A stretch of DNA of 34,371 bases from Desulfobulbaceae bacterium (GCA_015231515.1 JADGBM010000022.1:1-34371), one strand, 5' to 3'. Positions 17,445-26,941 are shown, numbered from the stretch's first letter. The notes: generated by a model not told the origin, from the letters alone. A program made the numbers and translations.

Positions 17445-18044
17445 ATGCCAGCTGCATCTCAACGTAAAAGCACCATTAAACGAACCACCAAAGAGACTGA
17501 CATCGACCTCACTCTTTCAATAGATGGTTCAGGTAAAGCCGACATCGCGACCGGTGTTCCTTTCATGGACCATATGCTTACCTTATTTGCCGTGCATGGC
17601 TTTTTTGATCTCACCGTTAAAGCCTCTGGTGACACAGCGGTTGACGACCATCATACCGTAGAAGATTTAGGTATCTGTTTAGGTCAGGCGGTTAAAAACT
17701 CTCTTAATGAGTACAACTCCATAAAACGCTATGGTGAGTTCTCCGTACCAATGGATGAAGCATTAGTCAGAGCGACAATGGATCTATCAAACCGCCCTCA
17801 CCTGCACTACGAGGTGACAATTCCTGAACCTAAAGTTGGCACTTTTGACACCGAACTTGTCAAAGAGTTCCTGAGGGCCTTTAGTCTGCACGCCGGCATG
17901 ACTCTCCATATTGATATGATTCGCGGTGAAAACAGCCACCATATTATTGAGGCAACTTTTAAGGCCGTGGCCAAGGCACTCGACATTGCAACCACCATCG
18001 ATACCCGTGTGAAGGGCGCCCTATCCTCAAAAGGAACTCTATAA
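17445..18044 (+). CDS. hisB: Imidazoleglycerol-phosphate dehydratase
   Basis: ATG 17445 is chosen because AAGGAG (17434-17439) lies 5 bases before it; upstream frame sequence to 17325 has no ribosome site. The 199 residues match a monofunctional IGPD. The two metal-binding histidine pairs are at 69-70 (DDHHTVED) and 165-166 (NSHHIIEA), and the N-terminal half has ATGVPFMDHML. The enzyme dehydrates imidazole glycerol phosphate in histidine synthesis, using two manganese ions per site. There is no phosphatase domain, unlike the E. coli fusion. Other his genes are not nearby; it heads a three-gene cluster with a lipoprotein and a ttcA-like gene. Confidence 0.96.
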   Translation: MPAASQRKSTIKRTTKETDIDLTLSIDGSGKADIATGVPFMDHMLTLFAVHGFFDLTVKASGDTAVDDHHTVEDLGICLGQAVKNSLNEYNSIKRYGEFSVPMDEALVRATMDLSNRPHLHYEVTIPEPKVGTFDTELVKEFLRAFSLHAGMTLHIDMIRGENSHHIIEATFKAVAKALDIATTIDTRVKGALSSKGTL

Positions 18045-18061
18045 TTTTACTACCAACCCAG

Positions 18062-18709
18062 GTGAAACCATTGAAACAGTTACGTTCATCCATCCTGCTC
18101 AGCTTATGTATTCTCACTGCCTGTGTTGCAAAAGATACCGACACCACAGAGATTCAGCAAATAGATAGACAGATTTCTACTATCGCAATACTACCAGTTG
18201 TTTCTGTTGCGGAAAAATCAGATTCATTCTCTTATAGTCAGCTGAAAAAACAGGAACGCGGCGTCGAGGTGCTCACCGAAATAGTCTATGATTATTTTAC
18301 TGATTACAACAACATTACAATCCTTAACGATGAAAAGGTCGACTCATTTGATGTCAGTTATACCGCCAACCGGACTGCTCAGGCACTTTCCATTGCCAAA
18401 AATTTAGGTGCGGATGCCGTCATGACAATTAACATGAACCGCTACATTGACCGTGATGGTGGCAAATATTCCGTTCAACACCCCGCCTCGGTCTCATTTG
18501 ATTACCGACTTATGCATGCCGGCAACGGCCAGACGCTGTGTTCCGGGGTTTATGACGAAACCCAAAAATCATTAACCGATAATCTGCTGTCCTTTAAAAG
18601 TATCTTCAAACGTAAACTCCAATGGGTCACTGCTGAAGAGCTCGCCCGTGAAGGCATATTTGCCACGTTTGGAGACTGCAAATACCTTTTCAAACCAAAA
18701 CTCGATTAA
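18062..18709 (+). CDS. Predicted lipoprotein of unknown function
   Basis: The product has a lipoprotein signal: a short basic start, hydrophobic SSILLSLCI and the lipobox LTAC, with the lipidated cysteine at residue 21 counting from GTG 18062. A TTG at 18071, 8 bases after AGG, gives an equally good or better signal (cysteine 18). The mature part (about 195 residues) has a strand TIAILPVVSVAE, a helix ending in YDYFTDYNNITIL, and LGADAVMTINMNRY. This alternation is like small periplasmic or outer-membrane lipoproteins that build on an alpha/beta domain. No family is recognised. It lies 17 bases after hisB and 24 before the ttcA-like gene, so it is probably cotranscribed. Confidence 0.8.
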   Translation: MKPLKQLRSSILLSLCILTACVAKDTDTTEIQQIDRQISTIAILPVVSVAEKSDSFSYSQLKKQERGVEVLTEIVYDYFTDYNNITILNDEKVDSFDVSYTANRTAQALSIAKNLGADAVMTINMNRYIDRDGGKYSVQHPASVSFDYRLMHAGNGQTLCSGVYDETQKSLTDNLLSFKSIFKRKLQWVTAEELAREGIFATFGDCKYLFKPKLD

Positions 18710-18733
18710 TATATTGATATAAATCGGCCCAGC

Positions 18734-19462
18734 ATGCCATCACACCTGCCAAAAGACATTAATAAACTCGTTGGCAAGGCTATGCATGACTACACCATGC
18801 TGAGCGAGGGCGATCGCCTCTTAATCGGCGTATCCGGTGGCGTCGACAGCCTGGTCGTTTCGTGGCTTCTCGATATCTGGCGGCGCAAGGCACCAATCCA
18901 TTACGAAATTCAGACAGTACACCTTGATCTTGGTTTTGAGAAGAATGCCCATCAAGCAGTTGAAGAGCAACTCAAGCACCTCAATCTACCATTTACGATC
19001 GCCAAAACATCCTATGGCATCGACTCCTACACCAGCGCCCCTGACAATGCCTGTTTCAACTGTGCCCGCCTTAGACGAAATCACCTTTTTGACATGGCTA
19101 AAGATCAGGGCTACAGCGCCATTGTTCTTGGTCACCATAAGGATGATATTATTGAAACGTTTTTCCTCAACATGCTTTATGGCGGGAATATCAGCACAAT
19201 GCTCCCCAAGCAGATGCTTTTCAATAACAGTCTCAAAATAATCCGCCCAATGTCCTATCTAACCAAGGCCCAGGTCTACAATCTCGCCACTATCGCCAAC
19301 ATTGTACCAGTCAAAAATCCATGCCCAATGTCCGAAAAATCAAAACGTGAAGAGATTCGGTCACTGCTAGACAGCCTATACAAACAAAATCCGTCCTTTC
19401 GTAACACCATTTTTTCATCATTATCCAACGTTCGCACCGATTACCTCTTAAAGCAACAATGA
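18734..19462 (+). CDS. ttcA: TtcA-like tRNA 2-thiolation protein (PP-loop ATPase)
   Basis: The 242-residue protein has the PP-loop SGGVDS at 34-39, which binds ATP and adenylates a tRNA base, and a CxxC pair C107/C110 in NACFNCARLRR. GHHKDD follows at 133-138, with a third cysteine C197 in VKNPCPMSEKS. The cysteine arrangement and the segment FLNMLYGG match TtcA, which uses a 4Fe-4S cluster to make 2-thiocytidine at tRNA position 32. It is shorter than E. coli TtcA (311), as in many anaerobes, and other TtcA/TtuA subgroups cannot be excluded. There is no good ribosome site, so translation may be coupled to the lipoprotein gene. Confidence 0.87.
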   Translation: MPSHLPKDINKLVGKAMHDYTMLSEGDRLLIGVSGGVDSLVVSWLLDIWRRKAPIHYEIQTVHLDLGFEKNAHQAVEEQLKHLNLPFTIAKTSYGIDSYTSAPDNACFNCARLRRNHLFDMAKDQGYSAIVLGHHKDDIIETFFLNMLYGGNISTMLPKQMLFNNSLKIIRPMSYLTKAQVYNLATIANIVPVKNPCPMSEKSKREEIRSLLDSLYKQNPSFRNTIFSSLSNVRTDYLLKQQ

Positions 19463-19588
19463 GAACATCCTGTCCTTCTAACCGTAAAGTGCAATGTTGT
19501 GGCGGATCACCTAAAAGAAATCGCCAATGGCGATACAAACATCACAATTGGCGACTCGGTAATCCTAAAGAACAAAGGAGGCTGAACG

Positions 19589-20563
19589 CTATTTTCTCAA
19601 CATCCGGGCCGCATCTTTTGCACCATAGGTAATAATGATATCAGCGCCAGCCCGATGAATACTTAGCAAGGTCTCCATCAGCACCTTATCACCATCAATC
19701 CAGCCGTTGGCAGCTGCGGCTTTTATCATGGCATATTCACCACTCACATGATAGGCGGCAATCGGGTGATCGAACTCATCATGCATTTTTGAAATAATAT
19801 CAAGATAGGCAACTGCCGGCTTAACCATTATGATATCAGCGCCCTCCTCCACGTCAAGTGCCGCCTCACGGTATGCCTCTCGAACGTTTGCCGGATCCAT
19901 TTGATAGCCGCGTCTATCTCCAAATTGCGGCGCCCCATCTGCTGCCTCTCGGAATGGGCCGTAAAACGACGATGCGTATTTTACGGCATAGGACATAATA
20001 GGAATATTGCTGAAATTATTCTCATCAAGCGTTGCTCGGATCTCAGCAACTCGGCCATCCATCATATCTGACGGGGCAACCATATCCGCACCGGCCTCGG
20101 CGTGAGACAACGCTGTTTTGCTGAGAATCTCAAGTGTAGCGTCATTATCGACATCACCATTAATAATCACTCCACAATGCCCGTGGTCTGTGTACTCACA
20201 TAAGCAGACATCTGTGACAACCATAAGCTCTGGCGCTTTTTTCTTTAACTCTCGTATAGCCTGCTGCACAATCCCATCTTTAATGTGGGCTCCTGTTCCG
20301 ACAGCATCTTTGGAGGCCGGCAAGCCAAAAAGGAGCACACTTTTAACGCCCGCCTCCAGACAATCTTTAGCCTCAGCCGCCAGTTGATCAACAGACTGAC
20401 GAAAGACACCAGGCATTGACGAAATCTCCTTTTTAACTCCCTTACCTGGTTGCACAAAAAGGGGATAGATAAATTGGGAGGGTGAAAGCCTGGTTTCACG
20501 GACCATTGATCGAAACAACTCGTTTTGTCGAAGACGCCGGGGGCGGTAATCAGGAAAAATCAT
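19589..20563 (-). CDS. hemB: Porphobilinogen synthase (delta-aminolevulinate dehydratase)
   Basis: The 324-residue enzyme joins two 5-aminolevulinate molecules into porphobilinogen, the second step of tetrapyrrole (heme, siroheme, cobalamin) synthesis. Both active-site lysines are visible: K195 in [15 protein letters not shown] and K248 in [12 protein letters not shown]. The cysteine triad C120, C122 and C130 in [14 protein letters not shown] marks the zinc-dependent type. It is the last gene of the long minus-strand series, 95 bases after the ClpX-like gene. It converges on the ttcA-like gene with about 125 bases between. Confidence 0.96.
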   Translation of the reverse strand: MIFPDYRPRRLRQNELFRSMVRETRLSPSQFIYPLFVQPGKGVKKEISSMPGVFRQSVDQLAAEAKDCLEAGVKSVLLFGLPASKDAVGTGAHIKDGIVQQAIRELKKKAPELMVVTDVCLCEYTDHGHCGVIINGDVDNDATLEILSKTALSHAEAGADMVAPSDMMDGRVAEIRATLDENNFSNIPIMSYAVKYASSFYGPFREAADGAPQFGDRRGYQMDPANVREAYREAALDVEEGADIIMVKPAVAYLDIISKMHDEFDHPIAAYHVSGEYAMIKAAAANGWIDGDKVLMETLLSIHRAGADIIITYGAKDAARMLRK

Positions 20564-20658
20564 AGTGTGTCCTTATAAAGGGTTGCAGTTCATTCTCTAT
20601 AGTTATGTAGTCAAAAACAGAAAAAACGTATCAAAGTTCAAAAATAGAGATTTTTATT

Positions 20659-22428
20659 TTACAGCTTAAAACTCGTTTCAACAAGTTCATTAATAAACTT
20701 CTGTGGATCGCGAACACCATCCTCGCTCACAACTATTGTCTGAGCATGCTTCTTCTGCACGAGCAGTTTTGCACCGTACTCAATTGAGCTCAAAATACTC
20801 TCGCAGAGTGAATCTATGGTCGCTGGCTGGCATGGTTTCTGATCCAGCATGTAGTCAACAGCCCTATCATCAAAGACAATGTGAAGTTGGCAGTGTTTAG
20901 ATAAAATCTCCTGCCAGCCCCTGACATGGTTAATCAGAGAGACAAAATATTCACAAACCTGGTCAGGCTCGGAGTTTTCTTCAATAATATGCTGAGCAAT
21001 CAAGGCCCTTCGTTCAGCGCTAAAAGGTATATTGAATCTCTTAAAAAAATCACTCTTTTTATCTTTCAGAAACCTAACAACTCTTTTCTTTTCTTTTTCA
21101 AACAACCGGCTGTATTTTTTTTGGTGCCGGAGCCGTTCACCCTGATGATCAACAATTTTCTGCAACTGCCCCTCAGGATCAGCAACGACTGACTCATCGA
21201 CAACAAAATATTGAATATCGGTTGACGGCAGTGCCTTTTCAAAGGGCAGCAAAATTGATTCAACAACGCTAACCAGTCCACGAGCCCCAGTGTTTTCGGC
21301 AACAGCCAGTTCTGCAATCCTCGTATAAACACTCTCCTCAAAAATGAGTTTAATCCCGTACACCACAAAATCCTGTTTCTTTGAGTTGATGATGGCGCAA
21401 TTAGGATTTTTCATGATAGCCACCAGATCATCTTTGCTCAGGCTCTCCAGAACAGAAGTAATTGGCAGCCTGCCAATAAATTCACTTTCAAAACCGAAGG
21501 AGATCAGATCCTCAGAGGCAACCTTCTTTAAGATATCTTTGCTTTTTTTGCTGCTGGCAAACTCTCCTTCAAAACCAATGGTTTTCTGGTGGAGACGATT
21601 ATGAATAATCTCATCCAGTCCATCAAAGGCCCCACTCATTATGAACAGGATATTCTTGGTATTAATTGTCTTTTTTTCTCGTTTACCGGAGGCGCGAAAC
21701 TGCTCCATCGCTTCGATCTGTGAGATCATGTCATGGGGAACCTTCATATCAACTTCAGTCTCCTCCATTAATTTAAGCAGAGCCCGCTGAACACCACTGC
21801 GTGAAACATCTAAACCCTGCCGATTTGAGGCCCGGGCAATTTTATCAATCTCATCAACATAAACTATCCCAAACTGGGCTTTACCAATGTCGTCGTCGGC
21901 CTGCCTCACGAGATCACGCACTAGGTCATCAACATCGCCGCCAACATAGCCTGTCTCACTAAACTTTGTAGCATCACCCTTCACAAAGGGTACGCCAATT
22001 TTATCAGCAATCAGCTTAACCATGTACGTTTTACCAACCCCGGTGGGGCCGATAAGCAAAATATTATTTTTTATCGAACCAACAGGTGTTCGAAAGGGAT
22101 GCTCTCTTTTTGCTGAAAAACGAATTTTATTAAAATGAGTGCATATTTTGGTAGCTAAAACGTCTTTAGCCTTACGCTGCCTAATTATATATTCATCAAG
22201 AAACGCAACCAGCTCCTCAGGTTTCAGGTTGAAATCAAAAGGGAGATCAGTTGCCTTCTTAGTTGTTTCTTTATTCCCATCCGTGTCAGGGTGAGGAAGT
22301 AAACCAGCCGAAATAATCTTAACCTTTTGGCCATATTTCCGGGTAAGATAGTCGCCAATCTCTTTTTCAAGCTCTTTCTGATCAGGCAGATGGGTATTTG
22401 ATTCCTCAGGGTCTTTAAAGTCATTCAT
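20659..22428 (-). CDS. ClpX-like AAA+ ATPase with unusual C-terminal extension
   Basis: The AAA+ core (about 65-420 of 589) is clearly ClpX-type. It has Walker A GPTGVGKT at 127-134, pore loop GYVG at 160-163, Walker B VYVDEID at 189-195, VSRSGVQRALLKLMEE, arginine-finger region EFIGRLP at 316-322 and sensor-2 GARG at 381-384. The N-terminal zinc-binding domain of true ClpX is absent; the first 60 residues are acidic and polar. An IGF tripeptide at 284-286 sits where ClpX carries the loop that docks on ClpP. About 160 residues (430-589) beyond the core are basic and helical, with no match known to me. It probably unfolds proteins, perhaps for ClpP, but this is inference. It follows ntrX after a 220-base gap. 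Confidence 0.85.
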   Translation of the reverse strand: MNDFKDPEESNTHLPDQKELEKEIGDYLTRKYGQKVKIISAGLLPHPDTDGNKETTKKATDLPFDFNLKPEELVAFLDEYIIRQRKAKDVLATKICTHFNKIRFSAKREHPFRTPVGSIKNNILLIGPTGVGKTYMVKLIADKIGVPFVKGDATKFSETGYVGGDVDDLVRDLVRQADDDIGKAQFGIVYVDEIDKIARASNRQGLDVSRSGVQRALLKLMEETEVDMKVPHDMISQIEAMEQFRASGKREKKTINTKNILFIMSGAFDGLDEIIHNRLHQKTIGFEGEFASSKKSKDILKKVASEDLISFGFESEFIGRLPITSVLESLSKDDLVAIMKNPNCAIINSKKQDFVVYGIKLIFEESVYTRIAELAVAENTGARGLVSVVESILLPFEKALPSTDIQYFVVDESVVADPEGQLQKIVDHQGERLRHQKKYSRLFEKEKKRVVRFLKDKKSDFFKRFNIPFSAERRALIAQHIIEENSEPDQVCEYFVSLINHVRGWQEILSKHCQLHIVFDDRAVDYMLDQKPCQPATIDSLCESILSSIEYGAKLLVQKKHAQTIVVSEDGVRDPQKFINELVETSFKL

Positions 22429-22538
22429 AATGTAAGTTCTTCTGCTCTATTTTAATATTGATATGAACTAAGCGCCTTACAGGCGGGCTTTAGATTTTTA
22501 CTTAAGCAGCAACAGATCTGAGCAATTTTCACCTTCAC

Positions 22539-22585
22539 AAAATCCCCATAAGTCCCCCTGTCATAGGGGGATTCAGGGGGATTTT
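22539..22585. repeat. Dispersed palindromic repeat, possible terminator after ntrX
   Basis: Outer arms AAAATCCCC (22539-22547) and GGGGATTTT (22577-22585) enclose inner arms AGTCCCCCT (22551-22559) and AGGGGGATT (22565-22573), which pair with one wobble. This G5/C5 double-hairpin with A/T ends resembles a palindromic repeat common in intergenic regions of deltaproteobacteria. It lies 64 bases after the ntrX stop and could end that operon, although the flanking T run is short. Confidence 0.6.
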
Positions 22586-22648
22586 CTTATCATGCAAAAA
22601 TGGAAATTCTTATACTATTCAGTTAGCCCTTGCTGTGGGCATTAATCA

Positions 22649-24073
22649 TTAATCCGTTTCAAACGATTTCAATTTCTTGTGCAGGTGACTTCGCTCCATC
22701 CCTATCTTCTCTGCGGTTTTTGAGATGTTACCCCTGTTTTCTTCTATAACCAGATTAAAATACAGCTTTTCAAACTCCTTCTTGGCATCCTTAAAACTAC
22801 TTTTCTTCAGCCGTTCAATAAAATCGGAGGTCTCAGCAACAGATGAATCGCCGGGTCTGTTGGTAACATATGTCCTCTCAGCTGCAACCTGCTGTTTAGC
22901 GTCCAGGGAGATGCTCAGCATCTGACAAATAAGCTCCGGCTTCACCTCATTTTCCGGTGACATAATAACCACACGTTCAATGAAATTTCTCAACTCACGC
23001 ACATTGCCTGGCCAATCATGCTGCTTCATCAACTTAATGGCCTGCTTGGTAAAAACTTTTTCAGGAAGACCTTTCAGGGCAAACAGTCGAACAAAATTTT
23101 CGACAAGTTCTTCTATATCTTCGAGCCTATCACGCAGGGGAGGGGTATTAATTGGCACAACATTTAAGCGCCAGTAAAGATCTTCCCGAAAATTACCACT
23201 GGCAATCTCATCGGCCAGATTCTTATTTGTTGCTGCCAAAACACGTACATCGACTGATATTGTCTTGGAACCGCCTACCCGCTCAAATTTTTGTTCCTGT
23301 AAAATCCGTAAAATTTTCGCTTGGGTTTTCAAGCTCATATCGGCAATCTCATCTAGAAACAAGGTACTGCCGTTTGCCAGGTCGAACGTCCCCCTCTTTG
23401 AGGCATTCGCACCTGTAAAAGCCCCCTTCTCATGACCAAACAACTCACTTTCAATCAGCTCCTCCGGGATAGCTGCACAGTTGACTTCGATCATCGGTTT
23501 TTGAGAGCGTTGTGATTTCCGGTGTAGTGATTGCGCCACCAACTCTTTGCCTGTACCGTGTTCACCAAGTATAAGCACCCAGGCGTCAGTGGGGGCAACT
23601 CGCTCAATAACTGCCTTTAATTCTGATATTTTGGGCGAACTGCCGGTAATTTCCTGATCGCTGGAGGTCTGCTGGCGCAGTATTGCATTTTCCTTTTCAA
23701 GCTGGGAAAGCAGCATTGCGTTTTTTAACGATAAAACGATCTTGTCATAACTTGGTGGTTTCTCTATAAAATCAAAGGCACCGAGTTTTGTTGCCTGGAC
23801 AGCTGTGTCGATATTGCCATGTCCCGATATCATAATTACCGGCAGATGAGGATGAGACTCCTTGATACGTTCAAGAGTTTCTATACCGTCAAGGCCTGGC
23901 ATCCAGATGTCCATGAGCACAATATCAACCTGCTCCTGCTCAATAATAGTTAAGGCTTCCTCACCAGAGTGAGCACTCAAGGCCGCATACCCCTCATCAC
24001 TTACAATACCAGTCAAAGATTCGACAATACTAACCTCGTCATCAACAATCAAAACGGTCACTGTCTTTTCCAT
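22649..24073 (-). CDS. ntrX: Sigma-54-dependent response regulator, NtrX/NtrC family
   Basis: The 474-residue protein has three domains. REC (1-120) has the acidic pair D11-D12, phospho-acceptor D55 (LMDIWMPG) and K105. The sigma-54 AAA+ domain (about 143-380) has GEHGTGKE at 170-177, the sigma-54 contact motif GAFTGA at 217-222 and Walker B LFLDE at 238-242, then REDLYWRLNV. The Fis-type helix-turn-helix at the C-terminus is GNISKTAEKIGMERSHLHKK. A GKT-type proline pair (KPP) follows the REC lysine, as in NtrX. It activates RNA polymerase at -24/-12 promoters when its kinase phosphorylates it. It begins 10 bases after ntrY and is surely paired with it. Confidence 0.93.
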   Translation of the reverse strand: MEKTVTVLIVDDEVSIVESLTGIVSDEGYAALSAHSGEEALTIIEQEQVDIVLMDIWMPGLDGIETLERIKESHPHLPVIMISGHGNIDTAVQATKLGAFDFIEKPPSYDKIVLSLKNAMLLSQLEKENAILRQQTSSDQEITGSSPKISELKAVIERVAPTDAWVLILGEHGTGKELVAQSLHRKSQRSQKPMIEVNCAAIPEELIESELFGHEKGAFTGANASKRGTFDLANGSTLFLDEIADMSLKTQAKILRILQEQKFERVGGSKTISVDVRVLAATNKNLADEIASGNFREDLYWRLNVVPINTPPLRDRLEDIEELVENFVRLFALKGLPEKVFTKQAIKLMKQHDWPGNVRELRNFIERVVIMSPENEVKPELICQMLSISLDAKQQVAAERTYVTNRPGDSSVAETSDFIERLKKSSFKDAKKEFEKLYFNLVIEENRGNISKTAEKIGMERSHLHKKLKSFETD

Positions 24074-24083
24074 AACGTCAACT

Positions 24084-26312
24084 TTATATATCCTGGATTA
24101 AAGGTAACTCTACCACAAATCGAGCACCTGATGGTTGATTGTCAATAACTTTCAAGTAACCAGCGTGATCAGATACAACGGTACTGGCAATGGCAAGCCC
24201 CAACCCTGTACCCGTTTTTTTGGTTGAAAAATAGGGCTCAAACAGCCTCACCTTGTCCGCATCACTGACACCGGGCCCATTATCAGCAACCTCAATAAAA
24301 ATAAGTTTATCAACACTGTTTTTACGGATCAAAATTTCAATGGCGCTGTGGTCACTCTGCTCACAGGCAGCAACCGCATTGTCGAGCAAGTTAACCACCA
24401 CGCGTCGCAGCTGCTCGACATCAAACATGAACAAAGGCATTTCATCATAAGTAAATTGAAAAGCTATTTTCTTGTGAGCCTCCTTGTACAAAAAGAACAC
24501 CTCGTTCACCATCTCGACAAGATCACTCCTGGTTTTACGAATAGCCGGCATTCGAGCAAAACTGGAAAACTCACTGACGAGGCGTTTGAGTTCATCGACT
24601 TGAGTAATAATGGTTCGAGTACATTGATCAAAAATATCCCCTTCAATCAGATGCAAATACCTTTTGCGCAGGCGCTGGGCCGACAGCTGTATCGGGGTCA
24701 ATGGATTTTTCACCTCATGAGCTATCCGGCGGGCAACCTCGCGCCATGCAGCCATTCGCTGGATTTTCTCAATCTCAGTCAAGTTATCAAAGACAATCAC
24801 GATCCCGATAGGCTGTTTATCATCGTTTTCCAGTTTAGTAAAATTAACTCGCAAAGAGAGCGTTTCGCCATCAACCGTTATTTTCAATGGGCGCTGAATT
24901 GAACTTTTTCCCGAGTCGGCAAGCTCAATGAAAAAGCTTTCAAGAATGCCCAGATGATTCAGCCGCAAAATTGATTTATAACTTTTACGGACAACATCTT
25001 CCCTGCGTATCTTCAATAAATCTTCAGCGAATTTATTAATTGTAATAACCCGCCCATGAGCATCCAGAGAGATAACTCCGGTTGTTACATTCTGTAGAAT
25101 AATTTCAGTGTGCCGCCTCCGCTTTTCAGTTTCATCATTAACGCTTTTCAAGGCAAAGTGGGCTTCTTCAACTTGTGTTTTACTGGAGAGCAGATCTTTG
25201 ATCATCATGTTGAAGGAGTCAACCAGCATTCCCATTTCATCGCCGGAATCCTTTTCCAAAACAAAATCAAGTTCACCATCAGCCACTCGCTTGATGCCTT
25301 GAGCCAGTTTACCCATAGGACGGGTTAATCCACCGGCCACATAAAAACCAAACCAGATGGCGCTGAAGATTATGAGCAAGGTCACAATCAGTAACATCAC
25401 CAACAGACTGGTTTTAATCGGCTTTTTCAGGAGCAGCAACTGTTTGTACCCCTGGATGCCTTTTGAAATGACCTCCATGCGCTCAAGACGATCGCGGGGA
25501 ATCAGTTTAGAGGTAACCAATACATAGGGCTCAGATCCAGGCTCCGGTTTAAATGCTGCCAGACCGCGTACAAGTTCACCGGCATCAATGACCTGAGCGG
25601 CATTCACACCTTTTTCGCCTGAAATACTGCGCCGAAAAAGGTCCGCCGGAATGAGGGGATTTTCATACGGGGTCTGATCTTGAGCCAATACATTAAGCAA
25701 CACTGAGTTATCCGCTGCCAGAACCGAGAGGCCGGAGAGACCATGCAGAGCAATTTGTCTTTGAAGGTAGCTCGAGACAGTATCAAGATTCGAAAAATCC
25801 CGTTTGGCTAAAGACACCGACACTGTCTCTCCCCTCGTATCCACAAAATCGGCAACATCCTGATAGAAATCCTGAGCAAGATTCAAGGATTGTTCCAGAG
25901 AGTTATCGACATTAATATTGAACCAGTAATCCATACTGGTCGAAACAAACTGCAAGGCAATAAAGAATAAAAGTGTCGTTGGGATCAAAGAAAGAGATAC
26001 AAACGATATAACCAGCTTTGTGCGCAACCTCGTACCTAAAACATTACGACGCCGCTCAAAAACAAGTTCCACGAGATTCCGCAGAACCAAAAAAACCATA
26101 AGGAGCAATAAAATTATATTGATATTAATCAGGGCAAAGACAAGAACATTACCACTGACGGGGAAAGGCACAGTACCCAGTTGATAAACGTGCCCTTCGA
26201 GGTAGGTGGCAATCAGAAAAAGAACCAGACAGCCTGCAATTACGTAGCGTATCCGCCGCTGCCTTCTCTTTCTTCGTATTTCTATTTCCTGGTCAAGAGT
26301 GGTTGTATTCAC
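24084..26312 (-). CDS. ntrY: NtrY-like membrane sensor histidine kinase
   Basis: The 742-residue kinase begins with three membrane helices (about 22-40, 55-78, 98-122) after a very basic N-tail. A roughly 175-residue extracytoplasmic segment follows, then another helix (about 301-326). A HAMP domain (327-380), a PAS domain (about 400-510), the dimerisation helix with H532 (RRIAHEVKNPLTPIQLS) and an HATPase domain come next, with DNGPGV and GTGLGLAIAS. This is the NtrY order, including the PLTP after the phosphorylated histidine. It should phosphorylate the adjacent NtrX; the signal is unknown. A DUF4390 gene lies immediately upstream, as in several NtrYX loci I recall. Confidence 0.93.
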   Translation of the reverse strand: MNTTTLDQEIEIRRKRRQRRIRYVIAGCLVLFLIATYLEGHVYQLGTVPFPVSGNVLVFALININIILLLLMVFLVLRNLVELVFERRRNVLGTRLRTKLVISFVSLSLIPTTLLFFIALQFVSTSMDYWFNINVDNSLEQSLNLAQDFYQDVADFVDTRGETVSVSLAKRDFSNLDTVSSYLQRQIALHGLSGLSVLAADNSVLLNVLAQDQTPYENPLIPADLFRRSISGEKGVNAAQVIDAGELVRGLAAFKPEPGSEPYVLVTSKLIPRDRLERMEVISKGIQGYKQLLLLKKPIKTSLLVMLLIVTLLIIFSAIWFGFYVAGGLTRPMGKLAQGIKRVADGELDFVLEKDSGDEMGMLVDSFNMMIKDLLSSKTQVEEAHFALKSVNDETEKRRRHTEIILQNVTTGVISLDAHGRVITINKFAEDLLKIRREDVVRKSYKSILRLNHLGILESFFIELADSGKSSIQRPLKITVDGETLSLRVNFTKLENDDKQPIGIVIVFDNLTEIEKIQRMAAWREVARRIAHEVKNPLTPIQLSAQRLRKRYLHLIEGDIFDQCTRTIITQVDELKRLVSEFSSFARMPAIRKTRSDLVEMVNEVFFLYKEAHKKIAFQFTYDEMPLFMFDVEQLRRVVVNLLDNAVAACEQSDHSAIEILIRKNSVDKLIFIEVADNGPGVSDADKVRLFEPYFSTKKTGTGLGLAIASTVVSDHAGYLKVIDNQPSGARFVVELPLIQDI

Positions 26313-26358
26313 AATTTAAAAAGGGCTACGGGTTAAGGAAAATGTCACAGTTGCGGGT

Positions 26359-26925
26359 TTAATATTTAAATCGAATTTTATACCACTCGGTTGAGAAATC
26401 CCAGAAATCGCCAAAAGGGATCAGGTAATGAATATTAAAAGGCAGCGTATTTTTGGCAAGTACCGCCCGAACCTCAAGAACATATTCCCGGTCTGGCACG
26501 AGTCGGTCGAGCTTAACCACAGTCAAGCCATTGAGTTCTTCCATTAGAAACATGGCATTTTCGAGGTTGTTGGTAACTGTCTGCCGGCCATCTCTCTCTT
26601 CGAGGGTGACAGTATAGTTTTTTTTCAGATTATCATAGGCCATGGTATGCTCAATGCTGTCAGAATAGATCTCTTTGTCTGGCCAGCCAGAACGAATCAT
26701 CGTCAGTTGAACCTCAAATGAAAATACAGCCGGCAAACCATTTTGCACACCCTCAATGATATCCTTACTGAAAGCGTCTTCAACCTTCAGATATAAAAGC
26801 AGATCTGTACTCGAGTTGGTGACAACGATATCTTTAATGCCCACTTCCTGGGCCACAGAAAGCTGCTGCAAGGGGCCTGCAAACAGAAAAATGCTAAGCA
26901 AAACTAAAACTTTCAGTATCGGCAT
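26359..26925 (-). CDS. DUF4390 family secreted protein
   Basis: ATG 26925 is chosen because it begins a good signal peptide (MPILKVLVLLSIFLFAGPL, cleavage after about residue 25). A longer frame from 27066 overlaps hflX and has no signal. The mature part, about 163 residues, is rich in beta-strands: IKDIVVTNSSTDLLLYLKVE, EGVQNGLPAVFSFEVQL, VTLEERDGRQ and the ending DFWDFSTEWYKIRFKY. These are typical of DUF4390 proteins found next to NtrYX. It probably acts in the periplasm, possibly as a partner of NtrY's extracytoplasmic domain, which is inference. It lies 16 bases after hflX and 46 before ntrY. Confidence 0.85.
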   Translation of the reverse strand: MPILKVLVLLSIFLFAGPLQQLSVAQEVGIKDIVVTNSSTDLLLYLKVEDAFSKDIIEGVQNGLPAVFSFEVQLTMIRSGWPDKEIYSDSIEHTMAYDNLKKNYTVTLEERDGRQTVTNNLENAMFLMEELNGLTVVKLDRLVPDREYVLEVRAVLAKNTLPFNIHYLIPFGDFWDFSTEWYKIRFKY

Positions 26926-26941
26926 TTTTTTATAAATCAAC

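Noticed and set aside
19574-19600. Strong Shine-Dalgarno-like AAAGGAGG on the plus strand
   Set aside because: No start codon follows at useful spacing and the sequence enters the hemB 3' end on the other strand.
24348-24902. Open frame of 184 codons on the plus strand inside ntrY
   Set aside because: It is antisense to the conserved kinase core, has no ribosome site and looks like a shadow of the real frame.
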